NCBI GenBank assembly: GCA_963674805.2
Contig: CAXXNY010000022.1
Span: 62,001-126,000, forward strand
Direction: 5' to 3'
DNA: 64,000 nt
Source: CALMFG01 sp963674805
Lineage (GTDB): Bacteria > Bacillota > Clostridia > Christensenellales > CALMFG01
A model generated the notes under the pieces. The model made no database searches and was not told the origin of the DNA. It was given only the letters and a program-made list of their open reading frames with translations. Below are positions 7,925 through 16,345 of this stretch, in pieces. A program made the position numbers and the translations under genes. Position 1 is the stretch's first letter, and each line of letters starts with the position of its first letter.

Positions 7925-9175
7925 TTAAATATTCCCCTTCATTCGCCTATAGATTCCCGGCGTCTGTCCGGTCAGCTTTTTGAACACCTTGGTAAAATAA
8001 CTCTGGTCTTCAAATCCGGAAAGATACGCCGCCTCAATCAGCGATACGCGGTCATCCAGCAGAAACTGCTTGGCGCTGTCCACACGGACGCTGTTGATAA
8101 ATCCGCTGATGCTCATGCCGGTTTCTTCTTTAAATATCTTGCTTAAGTATGAAACGCTGATATGCATAATCCCGGCCAATTCATTCAGCGAAATCTTATT
8201 CATATAGTTTTTGCGGATATAGTCCATGATCCGCTTAATCATATCGGAATGCTTAACGTTCGAAAAATCAAACACGCTGTTCGTGAATCGGTTAAGCACC
8301 GTCGTCAGCCACTGGTTCAATTCATCCAGCGAAGTCATTTCCTGCACATCGTTGATACAGTTATAGTTAAGCCCGAATACTTCCGCTATATCCGCCCCGC
8401 CCTGTATTGCAGCCCGGGACAGAATCACCACCAGTTCGATAATCCGCGCCTTGATAACGCTGAAATCACCGCCCGATGAAAAGAAGATATGGCCCAATAT
8501 TTCATTCAGCACCTTCTGCGCCGCTGCCTTATCCCCCTGGGCAATATAGTTCTGCAGCAGCTTTTCCTGCTGGATCGGATACACATAATCGGCGCCGTCC
8601 TGCGACTTAATATCAAATAAGGTATAGAAAACCTCATTCGACGAGCGCGCAATCTGTTCCATCATCCGGTCCTGCACCCCTTCGTGGCTGACTGCGTACG
8701 CAGCGGTCATGGCCAGAAGATTTGCAATCGATGAAACTCTTCCGCTGTAAAAATAAGGTACGCTTTCGGCCAGCAGTCTTAGTTGTTTAATTCTGCCGCC
8801 CTGGAAAAATCGCAGCAGGTCTTCCTCGATAAAATCGTTTAATTCCACCATCAGGAAGGGGCCTGCGGCAAGTCCGCTCTTTTCTCCTTCCGGATCAGGC
8901 AGAACAGCGGCAATAAACGCCAGACCCGCCGGGCACAGATACTCATACTTCCCGCCCCAGCGGTCCGCCTGGAATACGCCGTGGCTGTGGATGTTTTCGC
9001 ACACCAGCTGTTTCGAGCGCTTTATCTGTTCCATTGCACAAGCGGCACAGAACCTATCCTGCATGCGCTGTTTTATCCCATCCGGGCTGCCGTCTTCTAC
9101 GACAAAACAGCGTATATGAAGCGCTTTCTCAAATATGTCTGCTGCATGCTTTGCGGTATCCTTGGGCCCTTTCAT
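7925..9175 (-). CDS. AraC-family regulator with N-terminal PocR-type ligand-binding domain
   Basis: The protein is 416 residues. Residues about 5-175 match a PocR sensory domain, with the cysteines of CAAC and CENIHSHG and a later YLCPAGL. A middle helical region follows, and the last 100 residues hold the two helix-turn-helix motifs of AraC regulators, ending in LTGQTPGIYRRM. PocR senses 1,2-propanediol in enterobacteria, and PocR domains often accompany corrinoid methyltransferase genes, so it probably senses the methylated substrate here. It is the first gene of the minus-strand corrinoid operon and is a good candidate for binding sites A and B. AAGGAG precedes its ATG. Confidence 0.88.
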   Translation of the reverse strand: MKGPKDTAKHAADIFEKALHIRCFVVEDGSPDGIKQRMQDRFCAACAMEQIKRSKQLVCENIHSHGVFQADRWGGKYEYLCPAGLAFIAAVLPDPEGEKSGLAAGPFLMVELNDFIEEDLLRFFQGGRIKQLRLLAESVPYFYSGRVSSIANLLAMTAAYAVSHEGVQDRMMEQIARSSNEVFYTLFDIKSQDGADYVYPIQQEKLLQNYIAQGDKAAAQKVLNEILGHIFFSSGGDFSVIKARIIELVVILSRAAIQGGADIAEVFGLNYNCINDVQEMTSLDELNQWLTTVLNRFTNSVFDFSNVKHSDMIKRIMDYIRKNYMNKISLNELAGIMHISVSYLSKIFKEETGMSISGFINSVRVDSAKQFLLDDRVSLIEAAYLSGFEDQSYFTKVFKKLTGQTPGIYRRMKGNI

Positions 9176-9629
9176 GCTATCTCCTTATTATTTTAAGCGC
9201 CGAAATCGTTTTTTTATTGTCATATCTTCGACTTTTTTGTATTATTTATAACCAATTCTACTGGTTTTGTTATATATTTTACCATCATCACCGTGTTTTT
9301 GGCCGATTTTTCTGTCTATATCATCAATTTACCGCTGTCTTGACCCTTTGACAAGCCCTGATTGTCTTTTCCGTCGGTACAGAGCCTATTCTTACCCAAT
9401 AATCTACATAAATTAAAACAAAATATATAAGCATTGATTTTGCTTGCACCCTTGGTAGACAGAGATTTATAATAGTATACAGTCAAGCCGGTTTGCCCGA
9501 ATGAATCACCGGAATCATGCAAACGGCGCCAAAAAAGCACGTCATAGCGCACATTTTTTAATATACACGATTGCAAACCTGAAAACAGCAGGCCTTTCAC
9601 ATCCTTCTGCAGCATCCGTAATACCATTG

Positions 9630-9658
9630 TTGACATGACTGGTGTAATGCGGTAAAAT
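9630..9658 (+). promoter_or_regulatory. Sigma-A-type promoter of the ROK regulator gene
   Basis: TTGACA at 9630-9635 and TAAAAT at 9653-9658 are separated by exactly 17 bases. The ROK start codon is 48 bases past the -10. The block TTGACATGA and the TGCGGTA around the -10 recur in the transporter promoter at 30952-30980. Confidence 0.85.
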
Positions 9659-9674
9659 TACTTTAAGATAAAAA

Positions 9675-9697
9675 GTTTATTAAAGTATTTTATAAAG
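9675..9697 (+). promoter_or_regulatory. Putative ROK-regulator operator, copy 1
   Basis: A 23-bp element beginning GTTTATTAAAGTATTT matches 20 of 23 positions of an element at 30918-30940 upstream of the sugar-binding protein gene. It lies just downstream of the -10 box, where a bound repressor would block transcription, so autoregulation by the ROK protein is likely. Confidence 0.75.
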
Positions 9698-9705
9698 GGT
9701 CTGCC

Positions 9706-10938
9706 ATGAATACCACAACATCATTAAGAAAAAAGAATTTACTCGAAATTTTAAAGGTTATCCGCACAAATCAGCTGATTACCCGGCCTGATATTGCGAA
9801 AAAAACAAAGCTTACAAAGGTAACGGTCAGTACTTTAATCGCGGAATTGGTTGACCGCAATATTGTGATTGAAGAAGGCCACGCCGACTCAAAAGGCGGC
9901 CGAAAGGCGGTTGTCTATCGTTTCAATAACAATGCGTATAACATCATCGGCGTCAATATCAGCCTGGAAAAAATCTCTATTAATATGTATGACCTCAGCG
10001 GGAAATGCATTTTTGAAGGAGAGGCCGCTACTTCACACAAAGACCAAACGGTTGAGGAGACGGTTTCCATCATCTCAAAGAATGTCCATAAGCTCTTGGA
10101 GACAACCGGCGTAGATAAAGAAGAAATCATCGGTATGGGTGTGCTGGTGCCGGGGCGTGTGGATTTTGGTGCAGGTATCGTCCGCTATCTGCCGAATATC
10201 AAGAACTGGATCAATATACCGTTAAAAAGCATTCTGGAGGGCGAGCTTGGCATCCCGACCATGATAGAACGTGATACCAACGGCTCCATATTATACCTGA
10301 AGCATCAGGGACTCACCGGCGGGCTGGATAATGTCGTTTATGCCTCCATTCATGTCGGGATCGGCACCGGCGTCCAGATCGACGGTGAAGTTTATCACGG
10401 CGATCACGGACTTGCCGGAGAAACCGGGCATACGATCATCATGCCCGACGGTCCGCTCTGCAGCTGCGGCAACTACGGCTGTGTGGAGAGTTTGTCATCC
10501 CATGCCGCGATTGCGCGCTATTATACCGAGGCGATCGAGGTCAAAGGGCTAAAAGGCAGTGCGCCGCTCAAAACCATTGAAGAAATGGCCGAGCCGGACT
10601 GGATTGATGCGCTTGCGGCGAATGCCAACAACGGCGACGAAGCGGCAGATTACGCGTTTTCTCATGCTACACAATACCTTTGCATCTACGTGCACAATCT
10701 GATTACCACTTATGATCCGGGACAGATTATCCTTGAATGTAAATGGATGAAGATTGCGCGTAAATATTATAACCAGCTGGTCAGCAACATCTTTGATTTC
10801 CACAGCATCATGGACCGCACCGACGTTAAAATTACGCTGAATCCGCTGTATGACTTTTTCACAGATGCTTCTTCGGCAGTTATAATTGAAAACTTTATGC
10901 AGAATATCGATAGAAACTGGCTGATCAGCAAAAAGTAA
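9706..10938 (+). CDS. ROK-family transcriptional regulator (NagC/XylR type)
   Basis: The 410-residue protein has an N-terminal winged helix (residues about 8-70, with SRPDIAKKTKLTKVTVSTLI-like helices) followed by a ROK sugar-binding domain. The zinc-binding motif of the family is present as CSCGNYGCVESL. ROK repressors bind a sugar or sugar phosphate and release DNA. It is the first plus-strand gene before the carbohydrate operon. The shared promoter-operator at 9630-9697 and 30918-30980 indicates that it controls both itself and the sugar ABC importer. The start is the ATG after AAAGGGTCTGCC. Confidence 0.9.
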   Translation: MNTTTSLRKKNLLEILKVIRTNQLITRPDIAKKTKLTKVTVSTLIAELVDRNIVIEEGHADSKGGRKAVVYRFNNNAYNIIGVNISLEKISINMYDLSGKCIFEGEAATSHKDQTVEETVSIISKNVHKLLETTGVDKEEIIGMGVLVPGRVDFGAGIVRYLPNIKNWINIPLKSILEGELGIPTMIERDTNGSILYLKHQGLTGGLDNVVYASIHVGIGTGVQIDGEVYHGDHGLAGETGHTIIMPDGPLCSCGNYGCVESLSSHAAIARYYTEAIEVKGLKGSAPLKTIEEMAEPDWIDALAANANNGDEAADYAFSHATQYLCIYVHNLITTYDPGQIILECKWMKIARKYYNQLVSNIFDFHSIMDRTDVKITLNPLYDFFTDASSAVIIENFMQNIDRNWLISKK

Positions 10939-10968
10939 ACGCTGTCAGCCCCCTCTTAATATACATCA

Positions 10969-11063
10969 TAACGTAATCATAATCGCATATGCAGCTCAGT
11001 ATCATCATTACGTTAGACCGATTCGCAATAATACCCGCATCATTTTATATGATATGCGGGTAT
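10969..11063 (+). promoter_or_regulatory. Two inverted repeats in the leader between ROK gene and aldolase
   Basis: TAACGTAAT (10969-10977) is inversely repeated as ATTACGTTA (11007-11015). A second, stronger hairpin pairs ATACCCGCAT (11031-11040) with ATGCGGGTAT (11054-11063). The second stem ends about 22 bases before the AGGAGG of the aldolase, followed by an AT-rich stretch ending in seven T residues. It may be an attenuator, an operator pair or a processing site. None of these is proven by sequence alone. Confidence 0.5.
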
Positions 11064-11096
11064 GCTATAAAAATTATATTTTTTTCAGGAGGCTTT

Positions 11097-11939
11097 ATGG
11101 CGCTGGTAAATATGAATCAAATGCTGCGTGATGCAAGGGAAGGCGGCTACGGCATCGGTAATTTTGATGTGTTTAACATCGAAATGCTCAAAGGTGTCAT
11201 CCAGGCGGCGGAAGAAATGCGTTCGCCCGCTATTGTCGCATACGGTGAAGGTTTTATGGATTACATCAGCCTGGAGGCGTTCACTCCGCTGGCTGTCGAG
11301 ATTGCGAAGAAGGCAACTGTGCCGATTGCGCTTCATCTTGACCATGCTGTGGGATTTGATGTGATTTTAAAAGCAATCAAATACGGCTTCACGTCGGTCA
11401 TGATGGACGCTTCAGACCAAACATTGGAGGAAAATATCCGGCTGACAAAAAGCGTTTCGGATATCTGCAAGGTTTTCGATATTTCCGTCGAAGCCGAAAT
11501 CGGGCATGTTTCCGGATTGGGCGACCTATACGAAAATGACGATTATAAGTATACCGATGTCGGCGAAGCCGTACATTTTGTTGAAAACTCAGGTGCAACC
11601 GCGCTCGCGATTGCGATCGGGACCGTTCACGGAGAATATTCCGAGGAACCGGATTTGAATTTTAAACGTATCGCCGAGATCAAAGAAGCCGTTGATATTC
11701 CGCTGGTTCTGCACGGCGCGTCGGGCTTAAGTGCCGACGACCTGAAAAAGGCGGTGGAAAACGGTATCTCAAAAGTCAATATTTTTACCGATCTGACGCT
11801 GAAATCGCTGCAGGCAGTCAAAGATAATATCAACAAAGACGGCATTTCGCTGATGGGTATCTGCGAAAAGATTACCGAAGCGACCAAGCTGGAAGCCATT
11901 GAGAAAATCCGTGTGCTGGGAAGCGCCGGAAAAGCGTAA
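11097..11939 (+). CDS. Class II fructose-bisphosphate/tagatose-bisphosphate-type aldolase
   Basis: The protein is 280 residues, counted from the ATG at 11097, which has AGGAGG four bases upstream. A longer frame starting at 10989 runs through the hairpin leader and is unlikely. Zinc and catalytic residues are seen in HLDHA (His80, Asp82, His83), EIGHVSG and LHGASGLS. Class II aldolases of the FbaA/GatY/KbaY group split ketose bisphosphates to dihydroxyacetone phosphate and an aldehyde. It begins the catabolic block after the ROK gene and is followed by a PfkB kinase that could make its substrate. Which sugar bisphosphate it cleaves cannot be told. Confidence 0.88.
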   Translation: MALVNMNQMLRDAREGGYGIGNFDVFNIEMLKGVIQAAEEMRSPAIVAYGEGFMDYISLEAFTPLAVEIAKKATVPIALHLDHAVGFDVILKAIKYGFTSVMMDASDQTLEENIRLTKSVSDICKVFDISVEAEIGHVSGLGDLYENDDYKYTDVGEAVHFVENSGATALAIAIGTVHGEYSEEPDLNFKRIAEIKEAVDIPLVLHGASGLSADDLKKAVENGISKVNIFTDLTLKSLQAVKDNINKDGISLMGICEKITEATKLEAIEKIRVLGSAGKA

Positions 11940-11952
11940 TAAAAGGAAGAAC

Positions 11953-12897
11953 ATGAAGCAATTCGATGTACTCAATCTCGGAACCGTCGTACTGGATATT
12001 CCGGTTAAACTGCCCTATAAAGTGTTGGATTTTAAGACGGACCTGACACGGCTGAAGGAATTAAAGCTGATCCCCGGCGGGGATGCGGCCAACAGTTCGA
12101 TCGTATTAAGCCAGCTCGGTATGCGGGTATCCCTGATTGCCGCGGTCGGTGAAGACGCTTTCGGCGGTATCTTTAAACAGCTGCTGATACGTTCCGGCGT
12201 GGATGTCACATTTGTAGCGGAAAAGCCCGGCGTCAACACCTCCGTCAGTCTCGTCATGATTAATGCGGACGGCGACAGATGTTTTCTCTCTGCGAGAGGC
12301 AACAACGATACGCTTTGCGCCTCGGATTTTGGCGATGTTCTATTTGACAGCGGCGCCCGGCATCTTAATTACAGCGGATTCTTCCTCCATCCGCAGCTTG
12401 ACCGGGGCGGATTGACCGATATCTTTCGCAAAGCGAAAGAAAAAGGAATGAGCATCAGTGCGGACGCGAACAGTGATATTTACGGATTAGGTATTAAAAC
12501 CATTAAACCGCACTTGGAATATGTTGATATGTTTATGCCGAGCTATGGCGAAGCCCAACAGCTGACCGGAGAAACCGATCCAAAGCGGATGGCATCATAT
12601 TTAGCGGATCAGATTGGGGATAAGATTTTTATCATCAAGCTTGGCGAAGACGGCTGTTATCTCTTCCAGCACGGCAAGGGAACTGTCATTCCTGCGTTTA
12701 AGGTTGACCCGGTTGATACAACCGGCGCCGGTGATAATTTTGTGGCCGGCGTGATCTTTGCCCATCTTTCGGGCATGGATATGCCGGATTGCGTGCGGTA
12801 CGGCAGCGCTGTAGCGGCGATGAATATCCAGTATATCGGCGCCACTAATCCCGCTGTTACGCGGGAAGCAGTCGAAGCTTTTTTAAAGGCGCATTAG
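11953..12897 (+). CDS. PfkB-family carbohydrate kinase
   Basis: The 314-residue ribokinase-fold protein starts at the ATG after AAAGGAAGAAC. The upstream frame extension overlaps the aldolase and is not needed. The N-terminal substrate region has GGDAANSSIVLSQLG, and the C-terminal signature DTTGAGDNFVAGV carries the catalytic Asp and anion hole. It probably phosphorylates a sugar or sugar phosphate ahead of the aldolase 13 bases upstream. The family includes ribokinase, 2-keto-3-deoxygluconate kinase and 1-phosphofructokinase; the substrate is not decided by the visible motifs. Confidence 0.88.
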   Translation: MKQFDVLNLGTVVLDIPVKLPYKVLDFKTDLTRLKELKLIPGGDAANSSIVLSQLGMRVSLIAAVGEDAFGGIFKQLLIRSGVDVTFVAEKPGVNTSVSLVMINADGDRCFLSARGNNDTLCASDFGDVLFDSGARHLNYSGFFLHPQLDRGGLTDIFRKAKEKGMSISADANSDIYGLGIKTIKPHLEYVDMFMPSYGEAQQLTGETDPKRMASYLADQIGDKIFIIKLGEDGCYLFQHGKGTVIPAFKVDPVDTTGAGDNFVAGVIFAHLSGMDMPDCVRYGSAVAAMNIQYIGATNPAVTREAVEAFLKAH

Positions 12898-12933
12898 TAC
12901 TGCCGGCTGAATCCGGTATTTAAGGAGATAATT

Positions 12934-13935
12934 GTGGATCAGAAAGCACGGGTATGTGAAGCACTTGCTCATAAACCGTTGGATGTTGTCCCCTATCAGA
13001 TTAACTTCTCTCCGGATGCCTATAACAAAATGGCGGACTATTATCAAAACCGTGATTTCTTGTCCGATCTCGGCAACGCAATGCGGTTCTTTGATCCCCG
13101 GCCTAAAAAAACCGTGGTTAAAGAGCACTATACGCAGGATGAATTCGGAGTCGTGTTCAACAAAACACGTGATAAAGAGATCGGCGTTGTCGAAAAATAT
13201 CTGGTATCCGGGCAGAATATTGCATCGTTTGCGTTTCCGGACGAAAGCCAGACAGGATATTTTGAAAAATACAACGGCTATACCGCAACCGGCCAATACA
13301 ACGTTGCTCAGTTCTCGCACGTGCTTTTTGAAAGGGGCTGGATGCTCTACGGCATGGAAAACCTGCTGGCCGATATGCTGCTGGCGCCGCAGACCGTCCA
13401 TACGCTTCTTGACCGGATTTTAGAATACTTTCTGGGCCTCCTGGAGCGCGTGAAAACATATGACTTCATCGACTGCTGCTATTTCGGGGATGACTGGGGA
13501 CAGCAGCGGGGTCTCATTATGGGGCCGGATATGTGGCGTAAATTCTTCAAGCCGCGGCTTAAGACTTTGTTTGATGCGGTTAAGGCGATGAATAAGACGG
13601 TTTATATCCATACGTGCGGCGATATTCGGGAAATCATGCCCGACATCATTGAACTCGGCGTGGATATATACGATCCTTTTCAGCCAGAAGTCTGTGATAT
13701 CGCTGCATTAAAGCGCGAATACGGTAAGGACATCACATTTCTCGGCGGCATCAGCCTGCAGAACGTTCTTCCGTTCGGTACACGGGCGGAGGTGCGCGAA
13801 GAAGTGAATAAACGGCTTGATATGGCCAGGAGCGGCGGTTATATCGTCGGCCCCTCCCATGCCGTTACAAAAGACGTGCCATCAGAAAACATGGCGGAAA
13901 TGATACATCTGTTAAAAAATCAGGCTGCCGGTTAA
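12934..13935 (+). CDS. URO-D superfamily protein (sugar-operon paralogue 1)
   Basis: The 333-residue protein starts at GTG with AAGGAG upstream. It has the uroporphyrinogen-decarboxylase-like barrel. A metal pair is visible in HTCGDIRE (His and Cys), and the position where MtaA proteins carry the third ligand Cys is GPSHAVTKDVPSENM, so a His could take its place. Such paralogues are common inside carbohydrate operons of anaerobes, with no established reaction known to me. It is not a haem enzyme by context. Possible roles are demethylation of a methylated sugar or another metal-dependent one-carbon or lyase step. Neighbours are a PfkB kinase and an L-fucose-isomerase-like protein. Confidence 0.8.
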   Translation: MDQKARVCEALAHKPLDVVPYQINFSPDAYNKMADYYQNRDFLSDLGNAMRFFDPRPKKTVVKEHYTQDEFGVVFNKTRDKEIGVVEKYLVSGQNIASFAFPDESQTGYFEKYNGYTATGQYNVAQFSHVLFERGWMLYGMENLLADMLLAPQTVHTLLDRILEYFLGLLERVKTYDFIDCCYFGDDWGQQRGLIMGPDMWRKFFKPRLKTLFDAVKAMNKTVYIHTCGDIREIMPDIIELGVDIYDPFQPEVCDIAALKREYGKDITFLGGISLQNVLPFGTRAEVREEVNKRLDMARSGGYIVGPSHAVTKDVPSENMAEMIHLLKNQAAG

Positions 13936-13962
13936 CGGCCGCCCTGCCCGGAGGCATAAATC

Positions 13963-15387
13963 ATGAAAATGACAAAAAAGGACAGTATCAAACTCGGCTT
14001 CCTTCCCACACGGCGTAATGTATTTGACCCCGCGGAAGCCGCCCGGATGAAGGATATTGTTTTAAAACAAATTCAGCAATTTGAAAACTTAGAAATCATC
14101 ACAATCGATGCACTGAACAGCGAAGGGCTGATTTTTGACGCAGCAGACGCTGAGCGCGCAGCAGATATTTTTATCGCAGAGAAAGTAGATGCGGTTTTTG
14201 CGCCGCACTGTAACTTTGGAACAGAAGACGCGGTTGCCAAGGTCGGCAAGCTGGTCGGCAAACCATTCCTGCTGTGGGGCCCTCTGGACGAAGCGCCGGA
14301 TTCAGCCGGTTTCCGTATGCGGGACTCGCAATGCGGGCTCTTTGCAACATCCAAGGCATTAATCCGGTATAACGTACCCTTCTCTTATATCACAAACAGC
14401 ACTGCGGACAGCCGGACGTTTCTTCAGGGCTTCGAGGATTTTATCCGGATAGCCAGCGTCATTAAGGCCTTCCGTTCGGCGCGCATCGGGCAGATTAGTA
14501 CACGCCCGGGTGCTTTCCTATCCGTCATGGTTAATGAAGGCGAGTTGTTGGAAAAATTCGGCGTTGAAGTTGTGCCGATGGCATTGACCGAATTGGAAGA
14601 ACGGATGAATAAGATAATCAAAGAAAACAGCCCGGAATATCAGGTATTATTAGACAGCTTCGGCCAGTACGATAACCGTTGTCTGCGTCAGGAAAGCCTT
14701 TCCTCAGCAGCCGGTATGAAAATCGCGATTGAACAATGGGCGCAGGAAAAGTCTCTCTCCGGCGTTGCGATTCAGTGCTGGGATGCGATGCAGTCCTCAT
14801 GCGGAATATTCCCGTGCTTTGTCAACGGATTGCTGACGGACAGCGGACTGCCGGTTGCCTGTGAAACGGATATTTTGGGTGCATTGTCACTGATTATGCT
14901 AAAAGCGGCAGTCATGAATCAAACACCCGCGTTTCTTGCGGATTTGACCGTGCGTCATCCGTCGAACCCGAATGCAGAATTGTTGTGGCACTGCGGCAAC
15001 TTTCCCCCGTCTATCGCAAAATCAAAGGTCGCGATTGGTCCGCAGGGGCCGAATGACTATGATGTTGCCGGCCGGTTTGAAGCCAGGGGCGGCGATCTGA
15101 CACTATTAAAAATGGACGGCGTGTCAGGCAATTACCAGCTGTTAATGGGTGAAGCCAAAGGCACTGACGGTCCGGATAATGCCGGCACCTATATTTGGGC
15201 CGAGTTTGAGAACTGGGCAAAATGGGAACGCCGTGTGATTTACGGGCCCTATATCCACCACGTAGGTGTGGTGCATGGAAAAGTCGCACGGATTATGTAT
15301 GAAGCCTGCCGGTATATCCCGGGTCTGGAGCCGGACTGTGTGGAGCCGACAAAAGAGCAGCTTGAAGAACAACTATTATATCAATAG
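13963..15387 (+). CDS. L-fucose/L-arabinose isomerase-fold protein
   Basis: The 474-residue protein resembles FucI/AraA-like sugar isomerases: an N-terminal LGFLPTRRNVFD segment, the VDAVFAPHCNFGTEDAVAK and PFLLWGPLDEAPD strands, and later CWDAMQSSCGIFPCF and VACETDILGALS, which carry metal-site Glu and Asp candidates. The C-terminal GPYIHHVGVVHG contains the conserved histidines. Such proteins interconvert aldoses and ketoses with a divalent metal. GGAGG precedes the ATG. The following gene is a ROK sugar kinase, consistent with an isomerise-and-phosphorylate sequence. The exact sugar is unknown. Confidence 0.8.
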   Translation: MKMTKKDSIKLGFLPTRRNVFDPAEAARMKDIVLKQIQQFENLEIITIDALNSEGLIFDAADAERAADIFIAEKVDAVFAPHCNFGTEDAVAKVGKLVGKPFLLWGPLDEAPDSAGFRMRDSQCGLFATSKALIRYNVPFSYITNSTADSRTFLQGFEDFIRIASVIKAFRSARIGQISTRPGAFLSVMVNEGELLEKFGVEVVPMALTELEERMNKIIKENSPEYQVLLDSFGQYDNRCLRQESLSSAAGMKIAIEQWAQEKSLSGVAIQCWDAMQSSCGIFPCFVNGLLTDSGLPVACETDILGALSLIMLKAAVMNQTPAFLADLTVRHPSNPNAELLWHCGNFPPSIAKSKVAIGPQGPNDYDVAGRFEARGGDLTLLKMDGVSGNYQLLMGEAKGTDGPDNAGTYIWAEFENWAKWERRVIYGPYIHHVGVVHGKVARIMYEACRYIPGLEPDCVEPTKEQLEEQLLYQ

Positions 15388-15396
15388 GAAGAATCG

Positions 15397-16323
15397 ATGA
15401 AACATGTGCTTGCCTTTGATATTGGCGGATCAAAAATGGTGGCCGGAATCGTGGATGAAACCGGCCGCGTATTGACCCGAACCAAACATCAATGGGAAAA
15501 ACTTGATCAGAAAAGCGTTCTGGATACAATACTCAGCATTGGGCGGGACGTTTTGGCCGGATTCGGTCAGGATGTCTCCGGTATTGGTGCGTCTATTCCG
15601 GGCCTCTGTGATCCAGTGAGCGGCCTGTGGGTGGAATCATGCTTTTCCGGATTAAATAACGTTCCGATCGGCAGCATTCTTAAAGAAGCCTTCGGCCTGC
15701 CAGCCGCAGTCGAGAATGATGTGAATGCCTGCGCGCTGGCGGAGAAGAAGTTCGGTTGCTGTCAGGATGTATCGGATTTCATCTGGCTGACCGTGAGCAA
15801 CGGGTGCGGCGGCGCTTTGTTTTTAAACAATGCGCTCTACCGGGGTGTCAGCGGCAATGCCGGAGAACTCGGCCACATTGTCGTCGAAGAAGACTCGCGT
15901 TTTATCTGCGGATGCGGCAATCACGGTTGTCTTGAAATTGAAGCCGCAGGACCGGGCATAGCCCGCCACTATAAACTGATACATCCGGATTCAACCCTGT
16001 CCGCGGCGGAAATTGCGGAAATGGCCCGCAACGGCGACGCAGATGCAATTAAAGTGTTTTCGGACGAAGGCCGGTATCTCGGCCGTGCGATTGCGGCGGC
16101 GGTGAATACAGTCAATCCGCTAAAAGTCGTCATCGGCGGCGGGGTCAGCGCTTCGTTTGATTTGTTTGCTGAAACGCTTCGGGAAACAGTAACCAGCCGT
16201 ATCTACCGATTCGCGAATCCGAATCTTGTCATTGAAACCACACGGCTTGGGTATGACGCACCGCTGATTGGCGCGGCAGTACTCGCGCTGGACGGCCGTT
16301 TCTTCACCGGCGAAACAAAATAG
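15397..16323 (+). CDS. ROK-family sugar kinase
   Basis: The 308-residue protein lacks a helix-turn-helix and begins directly with the phosphate-binding loop FDIGGSKMVAGIV. The ROK zinc motif CGCGNHGCLE, the EIEAAGPG helix and VIGGGVSASFD are present. Substrate contacts are likely in VENDVNACALAE and NAGELGHIVVE. It is therefore a sugar kinase of the glucokinase/NanK kind rather than a repressor. It lies 9 bases after the isomerase-like gene. The sugar is not decided. Confidence 0.88.
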   Translation: MKHVLAFDIGGSKMVAGIVDETGRVLTRTKHQWEKLDQKSVLDTILSIGRDVLAGFGQDVSGIGASIPGLCDPVSGLWVESCFSGLNNVPIGSILKEAFGLPAAVENDVNACALAEKKFGCCQDVSDFIWLTVSNGCGGALFLNNALYRGVSGNAGELGHIVVEEDSRFICGCGNHGCLEIEAAGPGIARHYKLIHPDSTLSAAEIAEMARNGDADAIKVFSDEGRYLGRAIAAAVNTVNPLKVVIGGGVSASFDLFAETLRETVTSRIYRFANPNLVIETTRLGYDAPLIGAAVLALDGRFFTGETK

Positions 16324-16345
16324 CAGAGGCCAACAGGGGGATATT

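Larger units (their letters stand above)
9176..9705. other. Intergenic region between divergent AraC and ROK genes
   Basis: These 530 AT-rich bases separate the divergent regulators. The right end holds the ROK promoter and operator described separately. No convincing minus-strand promoter, RNA or protein gene was seen in the rest. A 106-codon minus-strand ORF here has no recognisable domain and was not accepted. Confidence 0.6.

Noticed and set aside
9316..9636. 106-codon minus-strand ORF between the AraC and ROK genes
   Set aside because: No recognisable domain, no good ribosome binding site, and its start overlaps the ROK promoter region; composition is like the surrounding non-coding AT-rich DNA.
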